From: Argentina anserina | Taxonomy: Eukaryota > Streptophyta > Magnoliopsida > Rosales > Rosaceae | Assembly: GCF_933775445.1 (NCBI RefSeq) | Contig: NC_065873.1 | Span: 9,796,001 to 9,860,000 of the forward strand | Length of the DNA stretch: 64,000 nt | Direction: 5' to 3' | In this document: in pieces, positions 21,030 through 33,801 of the stretch | How the letters are laid out: the number at the start of each line of letters is the position of its first letter | Numbering within the stretch: the stretch's first letter is position 1 | Position numbers and translations under genes: made by a program | Notes under the pieces: generated by a model | What the model was told of the DNA's origin: nothing | The model's database searches: none | What the model saw: only the letters and a program-made list of their open reading frames with translations

Positions 21030-23896
21030 ATCTTTACATCGTTTGCGTATCTTTACTATTCCAATTGTGTATCTTTACATCATTTCCGTATCTTTACTAT
21101 TCCAATTGTGTATCTTTTCATTTCTCGTTTGAGTATCTTTCTGTAAGGCTTTCTGATGCGAGTTTCTATTGTATTTGAGAGTTTTGCAAGTGTGGGAGTG
21201 TGTTTCTTTCAAACTGAGTATCTTTACATCGTTTGCGTATCTTTACTATTCCAATTGTGTATCTTTACATCGTTTCCGTATCTTTACTATTCCAATTGTG
21301 TATCTTTTCATTTCTCGTTTGAGTACCTTTCTGTAAGGCTTATGATGCGAGTTTCTATTGTATTTGAGAGTTTTGCAAGTGTGGGAGTGTGTTTCTTTCA
21401 AACTGAGTATCTTTACATCGTTTGCGTATCTTTACTATTCCAATTGTGTATCTTTACATCGTTTGCGTATGTTTACTATTCCAATTGTGTATCTTTACAT
21501 CGTTTGCGTATCTTTACTATTCCAATTGTGTATCTTTTCATTTCTCGTTTGAGTATCTTTCTGTAAGGCTTCTGATGCGAGTTTCTATTGTATTTGAGAG
21601 TTTTGCAAGTGTGGGAGTGTGTTTCTTTCAAACTGAGTATCTTTACATCGTTTGCGTATGTTTACTATTCCAATTGTGTATCTTTACATCGTTTGCGTAT
21701 CTTTACTATTCCAATTGTGTATCTTTTCATTTCTCGTTTGAGTATCTTTCTGTAAGGCTTCTGATGCGAGTTTCTATTATATTTGAGAGTTTTGCAAGTG
21801 TGGGAGTGTGTTTCTTTCAAACTGAGTATCTTTACATCGTTTGCGTATGTTTACTATTCCAATTGTGTATCTTTACATCATTTGCGTATCTTTACTATTA
21901 CAATTGTGTATCTTTTCATTTCTCGTTTGAGTATCTTTCTGTAAGGCTTCTGATGCGAGTTTCTATTGTATTTGAGAGTTTTGCAAGTGTGGGAGTGTGT
22001 TTCTTTCAAACTGAGTATCTTTACATCGTTTGCGTATGTTTACTATTCCAATTGTGTATCTTTACATCGTTTGCGTATCTTTACTATTACAATTGTGTAT
22101 CTTTTCATTTCTCGTTTGAGTATCTTTCTGTAAGGCTTCTGATGCGAGTTTCTATTGTATTTGAGAGTTTTGCAAGTCTAGGAGTGTGTTTCTTTCAAAC
22201 TGAGTATCTTTACATCGTTTGCGTATGTTTACTATTCGAATTGTGTATCTTTACATCGTTTGCGTATCTTTACTATTCCAATTGTGTATCTTTTCATTTC
22301 TCGTTTGAGTATCTTTCTGTAAGGCTTCTGATGCGAGTTTCTATTGTATTTGAGAGTTTTGCAAGTGTGGGAGTGTGTTTCTTTCAAACTGAGTATCTTT
22401 ACATCGTTTGCGTATGTTTACTATTCCAATTGTGTATCTTTACATCGTTTGCGTATCTTTACTATTCCAATTGTGTATCTTTTCATTTCTCGTTTGAGTA
22501 TCTTTCTGTAAGGCTTCTGATGCGAGTTTCTATTGTATTTGAGAGTTTTGCAAGTCTAGGAGTGTGTTTCTTTCAAACTGAGTATCTTTACATCGTTTGC
22601 GTATGTTTACTATTCCAATTGTGTATCTTTACATCGTTTGCGTATCTTTACTATTCCAATTGTGTATCTTTTCATTTCTCGTTTGAGTATCTTTCTGTAA
22701 GGCTTCTGATGCGAGTTTCTATTGTATTGGAGAGTTTTGCAAGTGTGGGAGTGTGTTTCTTTCAAACTGAGTATCTTTACATCGTTTGCGTATGTTTACT
22801 ATTCCAATTGTGTATCTTTACATCGTTTGCGTATCTTTACTATTCCAATTGTGTATCTTTTCATTTCTCGTTTGAGTATCTTTCTGTAAGGCTTCTGATG
22901 CGAGTTTCTATTGTATTTGAGAGTTTTGCAAGTCTAGGAGTGTGTTTCTTTCAAACTGAGTATCTTTACATCGTTTGCGTATGTTTACTATTCCAATTGT
23001 GTATCTTTACATCGTTTGCGTATCTTTACTATTCCAATTGTGTATCTTTTCATTTCTCGTTTGAGTATCTTTCTGTAAGGCTTCTGATGCGAGTTTCTAT
23101 TGTATTTGAGAGTTTTGCAAGTGTGGGAGTGTGTTTCTTTCAAACTGAGTATCTTTACATCGTTTGCGTATGTTTACTATTCCAATTGTGTATCTTTACA
23201 TCGTTTGCGTATCTTTACTATTACAATTGTGTATCTTTTCATTTCTCGTTTGAGTATCTTTCTGTAAGGCTTCTGATGCGAGTTTCTATTGTATTTGAGA
23301 GTTTTGCAAGTGTAGGAGTGTGTTTCTTTCAAACTGAGTATCTTACATCGTTTGCGTATGTTTACTTTTCCAATTGTGTATCTTTACATCGTTTGCGTAT
23401 CTTTACTATTCCAATTGTGTATCTTTTCATTTCTCGTTTGAGTGTCTTTCTGTAAGGCTTCTGATGCGAGTTTCTATTGTATTTGAGAGTTTTGCAAGTG
23501 TGGGAGTGTGTTTCTTTCAAACTGAGTATCTTTACATCGTTTGCGTATGTTTACTATTCCAATTGTGTATCTTTACATCGTTTGCGTATGTTTACTATTC
23601 CAATTGTGTATCTTTACATCGTTTGCGTATCTTTACTATTCCAATTGTGTATCTTTTCATTTCTCGTTTGAGTATCTTTCTGTAAGGCTTCTGATGCGAG
23701 TTTCTATTGTATTTGAGAGTTTTGCAAGTCTAGGAGTGTGTTTCTTTCAAACTGAGTATCTTTACATCGTTTGCGTATGTTTACTATTCCAATTGTGTAT
23801 CTTTACATCGTTTGCGTATCTTTACTATTCCAATTGTGTATCTTTTCATTTCTCGTTTGAGTATCTTTCTGTAAGGCTTCTGATGCGAGTTTCTAT
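21030..23896 (+). repeat. Copy of 16370-19236 (offset 4660)
   Basis: About 2.87 kb repeats at an offset of 4660 bp (24 monomers between equivalent points). It includes a nine-monomer block and the one-base-deleted monomer, followed by a 230-bp monomer with two GTATGTTT submodules. The match ends near 23896, where CTATTGTATTTG replaces CTATTATATTTG. Together with the 2730-bp pair this makes a nested duplication history. Confidence 0.87.
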
Positions 23897-25872
23897 TGTA
23901 TTTGAGAGTTTTACAAGTGTGGGAGTGTGTTTCTTTCAAACTGAGTATCTTTACATCGTTTGCGTATGTTTACTATTCCAATTGTGTATCTTTACATCGT
24001 TTGCGTATCTTTACTATTACAATTGTGTATCTTTTCATTTCTCGTTTGAGTATCTTTCCGTAAGGCTTCTGATGCGAGTTTCTATTGTATTTGAGAGTTT
24101 TGCAAGTGTAGGAGTGTGTTTCTTTCAAACTGAGTATCTTACATCGTTTGCGTATGTTTACTTTTCCAATTGTGTATCTTTACATCGTTTGCGTATCTTT
24201 ACTATTCCAATTGTGTATCTTTTCATTTCTCGTTTGAGTATCTTTCTGTAAGGCTTCTGATGCGAGTTTCTATTGTATTTGAGAGTTTTGCAAGTGTGGG
24301 AGTGTGTTTCTTTCAAACTGAGTATCTTTACATCGTTTGCGTATGTTTACTATTCCAATTGTGTATCTTTACATCGTTTGCGTATGTTTACTATTCCAAT
24401 TGTGTATCTTTACATCGTTTGCGTATCTTTACTATTCCAATTGTGTATCTTTTCATTTCTCGTTTGAGTATCTTTCTGTAAGGCTTCTGATGCGAGTTTC
24501 TATTGTATTTGAGAGTTTTGCAAGTGTGGGAGTGTGTTTCTTTCAAACTGAGTATCTTTACATCGTTTGCGTATGTTTACTATTCCAATTGTGTATCTTT
24601 ACATCGTTTGCGTATCTTTACTATTCCAATTGTGTATCTTTTCATTTCTCGTTTGAGTATCTTTCTGTAAGGCTTCTGATGCGAGTTTCTATTGTATTTG
24701 AGAGTTTTGCAAGTGTGGGAGTGTGTTTCTTTTAGACTGAGTATCTTTACATCGTTTGCGTATCTTTACTATTGCAATTGTGTATCTTTACATCGTTTGC
24801 GTATCTTTACTATTCCAATTGTGTATCTTTACATCGTTTGCGTATCTTTACTATTCCAATTGTGTATCTTTACATCGTTTGCGTATCTTTACTATTCCAA
24901 TTGTGTATTTTTTCATTTGTCGTTTAAGTATCTTTCTGTAAGGCTTTCTGATGCGAGTTTCTATTGAATTTGAGAGTTTTGCCAGTGTGGGAGTGTGTTT
25001 CTTTCAAACTGAGTATCTTTACATCGTTTGCGTATCTTTACTATTCCAATTGTGTATCTTTTCATTTCTCGTTTGAGTATCTTTCTGTAAGGCTTCTGAT
25101 GCGAGTTTCTATTGTATTTGAGAGTTTTGCAAGTGTGGGAGTGTGTTTCTTTCAAACTGAGTATCTTTACATCGTTTGCGTATGTTTACTATTCCAATTG
25201 TGTATCTTTACATCGTTTGCGTATGTTTACTATTCCAATTGTGTATCTTTACATCGTTTGCGTATCTTTACTATTCCAATTGTGTATCTTTTCATTTCTC
25301 GTTTGAGTATCTTTCTGTAAGGCTTCTGATGCGAGTTTCTATTGTATTTGAGAGTTTTGCAAGTGTGGGAGTGTGTTTCTTTCAAACTGAGTATCTTTAC
25401 ATCGTTTGCGTATGTTTACTATTCCAATTGTGTATCTTTACATCGTTTGCGTATCTTTACTATTCCAATTGTGTATCTTTTCATTTCTCGTTTGAGTATC
25501 TTTCTGTAAGGCTTCTGATGCGAGTTTCTATTGTATTTGAGAGTTTTGCAAGTGTGGGAGTGTGTTTCTTTCAGACTGAGTATCTTTACATCGTTTGCGT
25601 ATCTTTACTATTGCAATTGTGTATCTTTACATCGTTTGCGTATCTTTACTATTCCAATTGTGTATCTTTACATCGTTTGCGTATCTTTACTATTCCAATT
25701 GTGTATTTTTTCATTTGTCGTTTAAGTATCTTTCTGTAAGGCTTTCTGATGCGAGTTTCTATTGAATTTGAGAGTTTTGCAAGTGTGGGAGTGTGTTTCT
25801 TTCAAACTGAGTATCTTTACATCGTTTGCGTATCTTTACTATTCCAATTGTGTATCTTTTCATTTCTCGTTT
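23897..25872 (+). repeat. Transition region with an early 798-bp unit
   Basis: Monomers of 189, 188, 230, 189, 271, 149, 230, 189 and 231 bp lead into a complete 798-bp unit at 24926-25723 (149+230+189+230 by monomer start). Its first head has GCCAGTGTGG, a variant shared with the unit starting at 30610. At about 24731 the head reads CTTTTAGACTGAG, a unique change that creates a stop in the otherwise open frame. Confidence 0.85.
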
Positions 25873-28800
25873 GAGTATCTTTCTGTAAGGCTTCTGATGC
25901 GAGTTTCTATTGTATTTGAGAGTTTTGCAAGTGTGGGAGTGTGTTTCTTTCTAACTGAGTATCTTTACATCGTTTGCGTATGTTTACTATTCCAATTGTG
26001 TATCTTTACATCGTTTGCGTATCTTTACTATTCCAATTGTGTATCTTTTCATTTCTCGTTTGAGTATCTTTCTGTAAGGCTTCTGATGCGAGTTTCTATT
26101 GTATTTGAGAGTTTTGCAAGTCTAGGAGTGTGTTTCTTTCAAACTGAGTATCTTTACATCGTTTGCGTATGTTTACTATTCCAATTGTGTATCTTTACAT
26201 CGTTTGCGTATCTTTACTATTCCAATTGTGTATCTTTTCATTTCTCGTTTGAGTATCTTTCTGTAAGGCTTCTGATGCGAGTTTCTATTGTATTTGAGAG
26301 TTTTGCAAGTGTGGGAGTGTGTTTCTTTCAAACTGAGTATCTTTACATCGTTTGCGTATGTTTACTATTCCAATTGTGTATCTTTACATCCTTTGCGTAT
26401 CTTTACTATTACAATTGTGTATCTTTTCATTTCTCGTTTTAGTATCTTTCTGTAAGGCTTCTGATGCGAGTTTCTATTGTATTTGAGAGTTTTGCAAGTG
26501 TAGGAGTGTGTTTCTTTCAAACTGAGTATCTTACATCGTTTGCGTATGTTTACTTTTCCAATTGTGTATCTTTACATCGTTTGCGTATCTTTACTATTCC
26601 AATTGTGTATCTTTTCATTTCTCGTTTGAGTATCTTTCTGTAAGGCTTCTGATGCGAGTTTCTATTGTATTTGAGAGTTTTGCAAGTGTGGGAGTGTGTT
26701 TCTTTCAAACTGAGTATCTTTACATCGTTTGCGTATGTTTACTATTCCAATTGTGTATTTTTACATCGTTTGCGTATCTTTACTATTCCAATTGTGTATC
26801 TTTTCATTTCTCGTTTGAGTATCTTTCTGTAAGGCTTCTGATGCGAGTTTCTATTCTATTTGAGAGTTTTGCAAGTGTGGGAGTGTGTTTCTTTCAAACT
26901 GAGTATCTTTACATCGTTTGCGTATGTTTACTTTTCCAATTGTGTATCTTTACATCGTTTGCGTATCTTTACTATTCCAATTGTGTATCTTTTCATTTCT
27001 CGTTTGAGTATCTTTCTGTAAGGCTTCTGATGCGAGTTTCTATTCTATTTGAGAGTTTTGCAAGTGTGGGAGTGTGTTTCTTTCAAACTGAGTATCTTTA
27101 CATCGTTTGCGTATGTTTACTTTTCTAATTGTGTATCTTTACATCGTTTGAGTATCTTTACTATTCCAATTGTGTATCTTTTCATTTCTCGTTTGAGTAT
27201 CTTTCTGTAAGGCTTCTGATGCGAGTTTCTATTGTATTTGAGAGTTTTGCAAGTGTGGGAGTGTGTTTCTTTCAAACTGAGTATCTTTACATCGTTTGCA
27301 TATGTTTACTATTCCAATTGTGTATCTTTACATCGTTTGCGTATGTTTACTATTCCAATTGTGTATCTTTACATCGTTTGCGTATCTTTACTATTCCAAT
27401 TGTGTATCTTTTCATTTCTCGTTTGAGTATCTTTCTGTAAGGCTTCTGATGCGAGTTTCTATTGTATTTGAGAGTTTTGCAAGTCTAGGAGTGTGTTTCT
27501 TTCAAACTGAGTATCTTTACATCGTTTGCGTATGTTTACTATTCCAATTGTGTATCTTTACATCGTTTGCGTATCTTTACTATTCCAATTGTGTATCTTT
27601 TCATTTCTCGTTTGAGTATCTTTCTGTAAGGCTTCTGATGCGAGTTTCTATTGTATTTGAGAGTTTTGCAAGTGTGGGAGTGTGTTTCTTTCAAACTGAG
27701 TATCTTTACATCGTTTGCGTATGTTTACTATTCCAATTGTGTATCTTTACATCGTTTGCGTATCTTTACTATTACAATTGTGTATCTTTTCATTTCTCGT
27801 TTGAGTATCTTTCTGTAAGGCTTCTGATGCGAGTTTCTATTGTATTTGAGAGTTTTGCAAGTGTAGGAGTGTGTTTCTTTCAAACTGAGTATCTTACATC
27901 GTTTGCGTATGTTTACTTTTCCAATTGTGTATCTTTACATCGTTTGCGTATCTTTACTATTCCAATTGTGTATCTTTTCATTTCTCGTTTGAGTATCTTT
28001 CTGTAAGGCTTCTGATGCGAGTTTCTATTGTATTTGAGAGTTTTGCAAGTGTGGGAGTGTGTTTCTTTCAAACTGAGTATCTTTACATCGTTTGCGTATG
28101 TTTACTATTCCAATTGTGTATCTTTACATCGTTTGCGTATCTTTACTATTCCAATTGTGTATCTTTTCATTTCTCGTTTGAGTATCTTTCTGTAAGGCTT
28201 CTGATGCGAGTTTCTATTGTATTTGAGAGTTTTGCAAGTCTAGGAGTGTGTTTCTTTCAAACTGAGTATCTTTACATCGTTTGCGTATGTTTACTATTCC
28301 AATTGTGTATCTTTACATCGTTTGCGTATCTTTACTATTCCAATTGTGTATCTTTTCATTTCTCGTTTGAGTATCTTTCTGTAAGGCTTCTGATGCGAGT
28401 TTCTATTGTATTTGAGAGTTTTGCAAGTGTGGGAGTGTGTTTCTTTCAAACTGAGTATCTTTACATCGTTTGCGTATGTTTACTATTCCAATTGTGTATC
28501 TTTACATCCTTTGCGTATCTTTACTATTACAATTGTGTATCTTTTCATTTCTCGTTTTAGTATCTTTCTGTAAGGCTTCTGATGCGAGTTTCTATTGTAT
28601 TTGAGAGTTTTGCAAGTGTAGGAGTGTGTTTCTTTCAAACTGAGTATCTTACATCGTTTGCGTATGTTTACTTTTCCAATTGTGTATCTTTACATCGTTT
28701 GCGTATCTTTACTATTCCAATTGTGTATCTTTTCATTTCTCGTTTGAGTATCTTTCTGTAAGGCTTCTGATGCGAGTTTCTATTGTATTTGAGAGTTTTG

Positions 28801-29919
28801 CAAGTGTGGGAGTGTGTTTCTTTCAAACTGAGTATCTTTACATCGTTTGCGTATGTTTACTATTCCAATTGTGTATTTTTACATCGTTTGCGTATCTTTA
28901 CTATTCCAATTGTGTATCTTTTCATTTCTCGTTTGAGTATCTTTCTGTAAGGCTTCTGATGCGAGTTTCTATTCTATTTGAGAGTTTTGCAAGTGTGGGA
29001 GTGTGTTTCTTTCAAACTGAGTATCTTTACATCGTTTGCGTATGTTTACTTTTCTAATTGTGTATCTTTACATCGTTTGAGTATCTTTACTATTCCAATT
29101 GTGTATCTTTTCATTTCTCGTTTGAGTATCTTTCTGTAAGGCTTCTGATGCGAGTTTCTATTGTATTTGAGAGTTTTGCAAGTGTGGGAGTGTGTTTCTT
29201 TCAAACTGAGTATCTTTACATCGTTTGCATATGTTTACTATTCCAATTGTGTATCTTTACATCGTTTGCGTATGTTTACTATTCCAATTGTGTATCTTTA
29301 CATCGTTTGCGTATCTTTACTATTCCAATTGTGTATCTTTTCATTTCTCGTTTGAGTATCTTTCTGTAAGGCTTCTGATGCGAGTTTCTATTGTATTTGA
29401 GAGTTTTGCAAGTCTAGGAGTGTGTTTCTTTCAAACTGAGTATCTTTACATCGTTTGCGTATGTTTACTATTCCAATTGTGTATCTTTACATCGTTTGCG
29501 TATCTTTACTATTCCAATTGTGTATCTTTTCATTTCTCGTTTGAGTATCTTTCTGTAAGGCTTCTGATGCGAGTTTCTATTGTATTTGAGAGTTTTGCAA
29601 GTGTGGGAGTGTGTTTCTTTCAAACTGAGTATCTTTACATCGTTTGCGTATGTTTACTATTCCAATTGTGTATCTTTACATCGTTTGCGTATCTTTACTA
29701 TTACAATTGTGTATCTTTTCATTTCTCGTTTGAGTATCTTTCTGTAAGGCTTCTGATGCGAGTTTCTATTGTATTTGAGAGTTTTGCAAGTGTAGGAGTG
29801 TGTTTCTTTCAAACTGAGTATCTTACATCGTTTGCGTATGTTTACTTTTCCAATTGTGTATCTTTACATCGTTTGCGTATCTTTACTATTCCAATTGTGT
29901 ATCTTTTCATTTCTCGTTT
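25873..29919 (+). repeat. Tandem pair of a ~1.93-kb higher-order repeat
   Basis: Two units occur at 25873-27990 (2118 bp) and 27991-29919 (1929 bp). The first has one extra 189-bp monomer with CTATTCTATTTG, which accounts for the 189-bp length difference. Shared marks are ACATCCTTTGCG, CTCGTTTTAGTATC, two one-base-deleted monomers, GTGTATTTTTACATCG, TACTTTTCTAATTG, ATCGTTTGAGTATC and TTTGCATATG. A third copy of this ~1.93-kb unit lies at about 39222-41150. Confidence 0.88.
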
Positions 29920-30338
29920 GAGTATCTTTCTGTAAGGCTTCTGATGCGAGTTTCTATTGTATTTGAGAGTTTTGCAAGTGTGGGAGTGTGTTTCTTTCAA
30001 ACTGAGTATCTTTACATCGTTTGCGTATGTTTACTATTCCAATTGTGTATCTTTACATCGTTTGCGTATGTTTACTATTCCAATTGTGTATCTTTACATC
30101 GTTTGCGTATCTTTACTATTCCAATTGTGTATCTTTTCATTTCTCGTTTGAGTATCTTTCTGTAAGGCTTCTGATGCGAGTTTCTATTGTATTTGAGAGT
30201 TTTGCAAGTGTGGGAGTGTGTTTCTTTCAAACTGAGTATCTTTACATCGTTTGCGTATGTTTACTATTCCAATTGTGTATCTTTACATCGTTTGCGTATC
30301 TTTACTATTCCAATTGTGTATCTTTTCATTTCTCGTTT

Positions 30339-30609
30339 GAGTATCTTTCTGTAAGGCTTCTGATGCGAGTTTCTATTGTATTTGAGAGTTTTGCAAGTGT
30401 GGGAGTGTGTTTCTTTCAGACTGAGTATCTTTACATCGTTTGCGTATCTTTACTATTGCAATTGTGTATCTTTACATCGTTTGCGTATCTTTACTATTCC
30501 AATTGTGTATCTTTACATCGTTTGCGTATCTTTACTATTCCAATTGTGTATCTTTACATCGTTTGCGTATCTTTACTATTCCAATTGTGTATTTTTTCAT
30601 TTGTCGTTT
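30339..30609 (+). repeat. Representative 271-bp monomer (four submodules)
   Basis: The usual head carries the TTTCAGACTGAG variant and is followed by four 41-bp submodules; the closing element has GTATTTTTTC and GTCGTTTAAG in place of GTATCTTTTC and CTCGTTTGAG. It extends the 148+41n series to n=4. Similar four-submodule monomers occur near 24655, 41570, 7091 and 19 (window start), and near 60980. Confidence 0.92.
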
Positions 30610-31556
30610 AAGTATCTTTCTGTAAGGCTTTCTGATGCGAGTTTCTATTGAATTTGAGAGTTTTGCCAGTGTGGGAGTGTGTTTCTTTCAAACTGAGTAT
30701 CTTTACATCGTTTGCGTATCTTTACTATTCCAATTGTGTATCTTTTCATTTCTCGTTTGAGTATCTTTCTGTAAGGCTTCTGATGCGAGTTTCTATTGTA
30801 TTTGAGAGTTTTGCAAGTGTGGGAGTGTGTTTCTTTCAAACTGAGTATCTTTACATCGTTTGCGTATGTTTACTATTCCAATTGTGTATCTTTACATCGT
30901 TTGCGTATGTTTACTATTCCAATTGTGTATCTTTACATCGTTTGCGTATCTTTACTATTCCAATTGTGTATCTTTTCATTTCTCGTTTGAGTATCTTTCT
31001 GTAAGGCTTCTGATGCGAGTTTCTATTGTATTTGAGAGTTTTGCAAGTGTGGGAGTGTGTTTCTTTCAAACTGAGTATCTTTACATCGTTTGCGTATGTT
31101 TACTATTCCAATTGTGTATCTTTACATCGTTTGCGTATCTTTACTATTCCAATTGTGTATCTTTTCATTTCTCGTTTGAGTATCTTTCTGTAAGGCTTCT
31201 GATGCGAGTTTCTATTGTATTTGAGAGTTTTGCAAGTGTGGGAGTGTGTTTCTTTCAGACTGAGTATCTTTACATCGTTTGCGTATCTTTACTATTGCAA
31301 TTGTGTATCTTTACATCGTTTGCGTATGTTTACTATTCCAATTGTGTATCTTTACATCGTTTGCGTATCTTTACTATTCCAATTGTGTATTTTTTCATTT
31401 GTCGTTTAAGTATCTTTCTGTAAGGCTTTCTGATGCGAGTTTCTATTGAATTTGAGAGTTTTGCAAGTGTGGGAGTGTGTTTCTTTCAAACTGAGTATCT
31501 TTACATCGTTTGCGTATCTTTACTATTCCAATTGTGTATCTTTTCATTTCTCGTTT

Positions 31557-31786
31557 GAGTATCTTTCTGTAAGGCTTCTGATGCGAGTTTCTATTGTATT
31601 TGAGAGTTTTGCAAGTGTGGGAGTGTGTTTCTTTCAAACTGAGTATCTTTACATCGTTTGCGTATGTTTACTATTCCAATTGTGTATCTTTACATCGTTT
31701 GCGTATCTTTACTATTCCAATTGTGTATCTTTACATCGTTTGCGTATCTTTACTATTCCAATTGTGTATCTTTTCATTTCTCGTTT
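31557..31786 (+). repeat. Representative 230-bp monomer (three submodules)
   Basis: The head and closing element match the 148-bp class, with three consecutive 41-bp submodules between them. Here the first submodule has GTATGTTT and the other two GTATCTTT. It is the second monomer of the 798-bp higher-order unit. Elsewhere the same class reads G,G,C or C,C,C at this position, and these states alternate between neighbouring 798-bp units. Confidence 0.93.
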
Positions 31787-33801
31787 GAGTATCTTTCTGT
31801 AAGGCTTCTGATGCGAGTTTCTATTGTATTTGAGAGTTTTGCAAGTGTGGGAGTGTGTTTCTTTCAAACTGAGTATCTTTACATCGTTTGCGTATGTTTA
31901 CTATTCCAATTGTGTATCTTTACATCGTTTGCGTATCTTTACTATTCCAATTGTGTATCTTTTCATTTCTCGTTTGAGTATCTTTCTGTAAGGCTTCTGA
32001 TGCGAGTTTCTATTGTATTTGAGAGTTTTGCAAGTGTGGGAGTGTGTTTCTTTCAGACTGAGTATCTTTACATCGTTTGCGTATCTTTACTATTGCAATT
32101 GTGTATCTTTACATCGTTTGCGTATCTTTACTATTCCAATTGTGTATCTTTACATCGTTTGCGTATCTTTACTATTCCAATTGTGTATTTTTTCATTTGT
32201 CGTTTAAGTATCTTTCTGTAAGGCTTTCTGATGCGAGTTTCTATTGAATTTGAGAGTTTTGCAAGTGTGGGAGTGTGCTTCTTTCAAACTGAGTATCTTT
32301 ACATCGTTTGCGTATCTTTACTATTCCAATTGTGTATCTTTTCATTTCTCGTTTGAGTATCTTTCTGTAAGGCTTCTGATGCGAGTTTCTATTGTATTTG
32401 AGAGTTTTGCAAGTGTGGGAGTGTGTTTCTTTCAAACTGAGTATCTTTACATCGTTTGCGTATGTTTACTATTCCAATTGTGTATCTTTACATCGTTTGC
32501 GTATGTTTACTATTCCAATTGTGTATCTTTACATCGTTTGCGTATCTTTACTATTCCAATTGTGTATCTTTTCATTTCTCGTTTGAGTATCTTTCTGTAA
32601 GGCTTCTGATGCGAGTTTCTATTGTATTTGAGAGTTTTGCAAGTGTGGGAGTGTGTTTCTTTCAAACTGAGTATCTTTACATCGTTTGCGTATGTTTACT
32701 ATTCCAATTGTGTATCTTTACATCGTTTGCGTATCTTTACTATTCCAATTGTGTATCTTTTCATTTCTCGTTTGAGTATCTTTCTGTAAGGCTTCTGATG
32801 CGAGTTTCTATTGTATTTGAGAGTTTTGCAAGTGTGGGAGTGTGTTTCTTTCAGACTGAGTATCTTTACATCGTTTGCGTATCTTTACTATTGCAATTGT
32901 GTATCTTTACATCGTTTGCGTATCTTTACTATTCCAATTGTGTATCTTTACATCGTTTGCGTATCTTTACTATTCCAATTGTGTATTTTTTCATTTGTCG
33001 TTTAAGTATCTTTCTGTAAGGCTTTCTGATGCGAGTTTCTATTGAATTTGAGAGTTTTGCAAGTGTGGGAGTGTGTTTCTTTCAAACTGAGTATCTTTAC
33101 ATCGTTTGCGTATCTTTACTATTCCAATTGTGTATCTTTTCATTTCTCGTTTGAGTATCTTTCTGTAAGGCTTCTGATGCGAGTTTCTATTGTATTTGAG
33201 AGTTTTGCAAGTGTGGGAGTGTGTTTCTTTCAAACTGAGTATCTTTACATCGTTTGCGTATGTTTACTATTCCAATTGTGTATCTTTACATCGTTTGCGT
33301 ATCTTTACTATTCCAATTGTGTATCTTTACATCGTTTGCGTATCTTTACTATTCCAATTGTGTATCTTTTCATTTCTCGTTTGAGTATCTTTCTGTAAGG
33401 CTTCTGATGCGAGTTTCTATTGTATTTGAGAGTTTTGCAAGTGTGGGAGTGTGTTTCTTTCAAACTGAGTATCTTTACATCGTTTGCGTATGTTTACTAT
33501 TCCAATTGTGTATCTTTACATCGTTTGCGTATCTTTACTATTCCAATTGTGTATCTTTTCATTTCTCGTTTGAGTATCTTTCTGTAAGGCTTCTGATGCG
33601 AGTTTCTATTGTATTTGAGAGTTTTGCAAGTGTGGGAGTGTGTTTCTTTCAGACTGAGTATCTTTACATCGTTTGCGTATCTTTACTATTGCAATTGTGT
33701 ATCTTTACATCGTTTGCGTATCTTTACTATTCCAATTGTGTATCTTTACATCGTTTGCGTATCTTTACTATTCCAATTGTGTATTTTTTCATTTGTCGTT
33801 T

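Noticed and set aside
24692..24967. Start of a new repeat family at the TTTTAGACTGAG change.
   Set aside because: Only one or two bases differ from the TTTCAGACTGAG heads; it is a singleton variant of the same monomer.
31443..31637. Recurrent 64-codon minus-strand open frames, rich in Lys, Arg and His.
   Set aside because: They occur wherever a single-submodule monomer is followed by another head, always as the same satellite reading; no promoter, no variation pattern of coding sequence.
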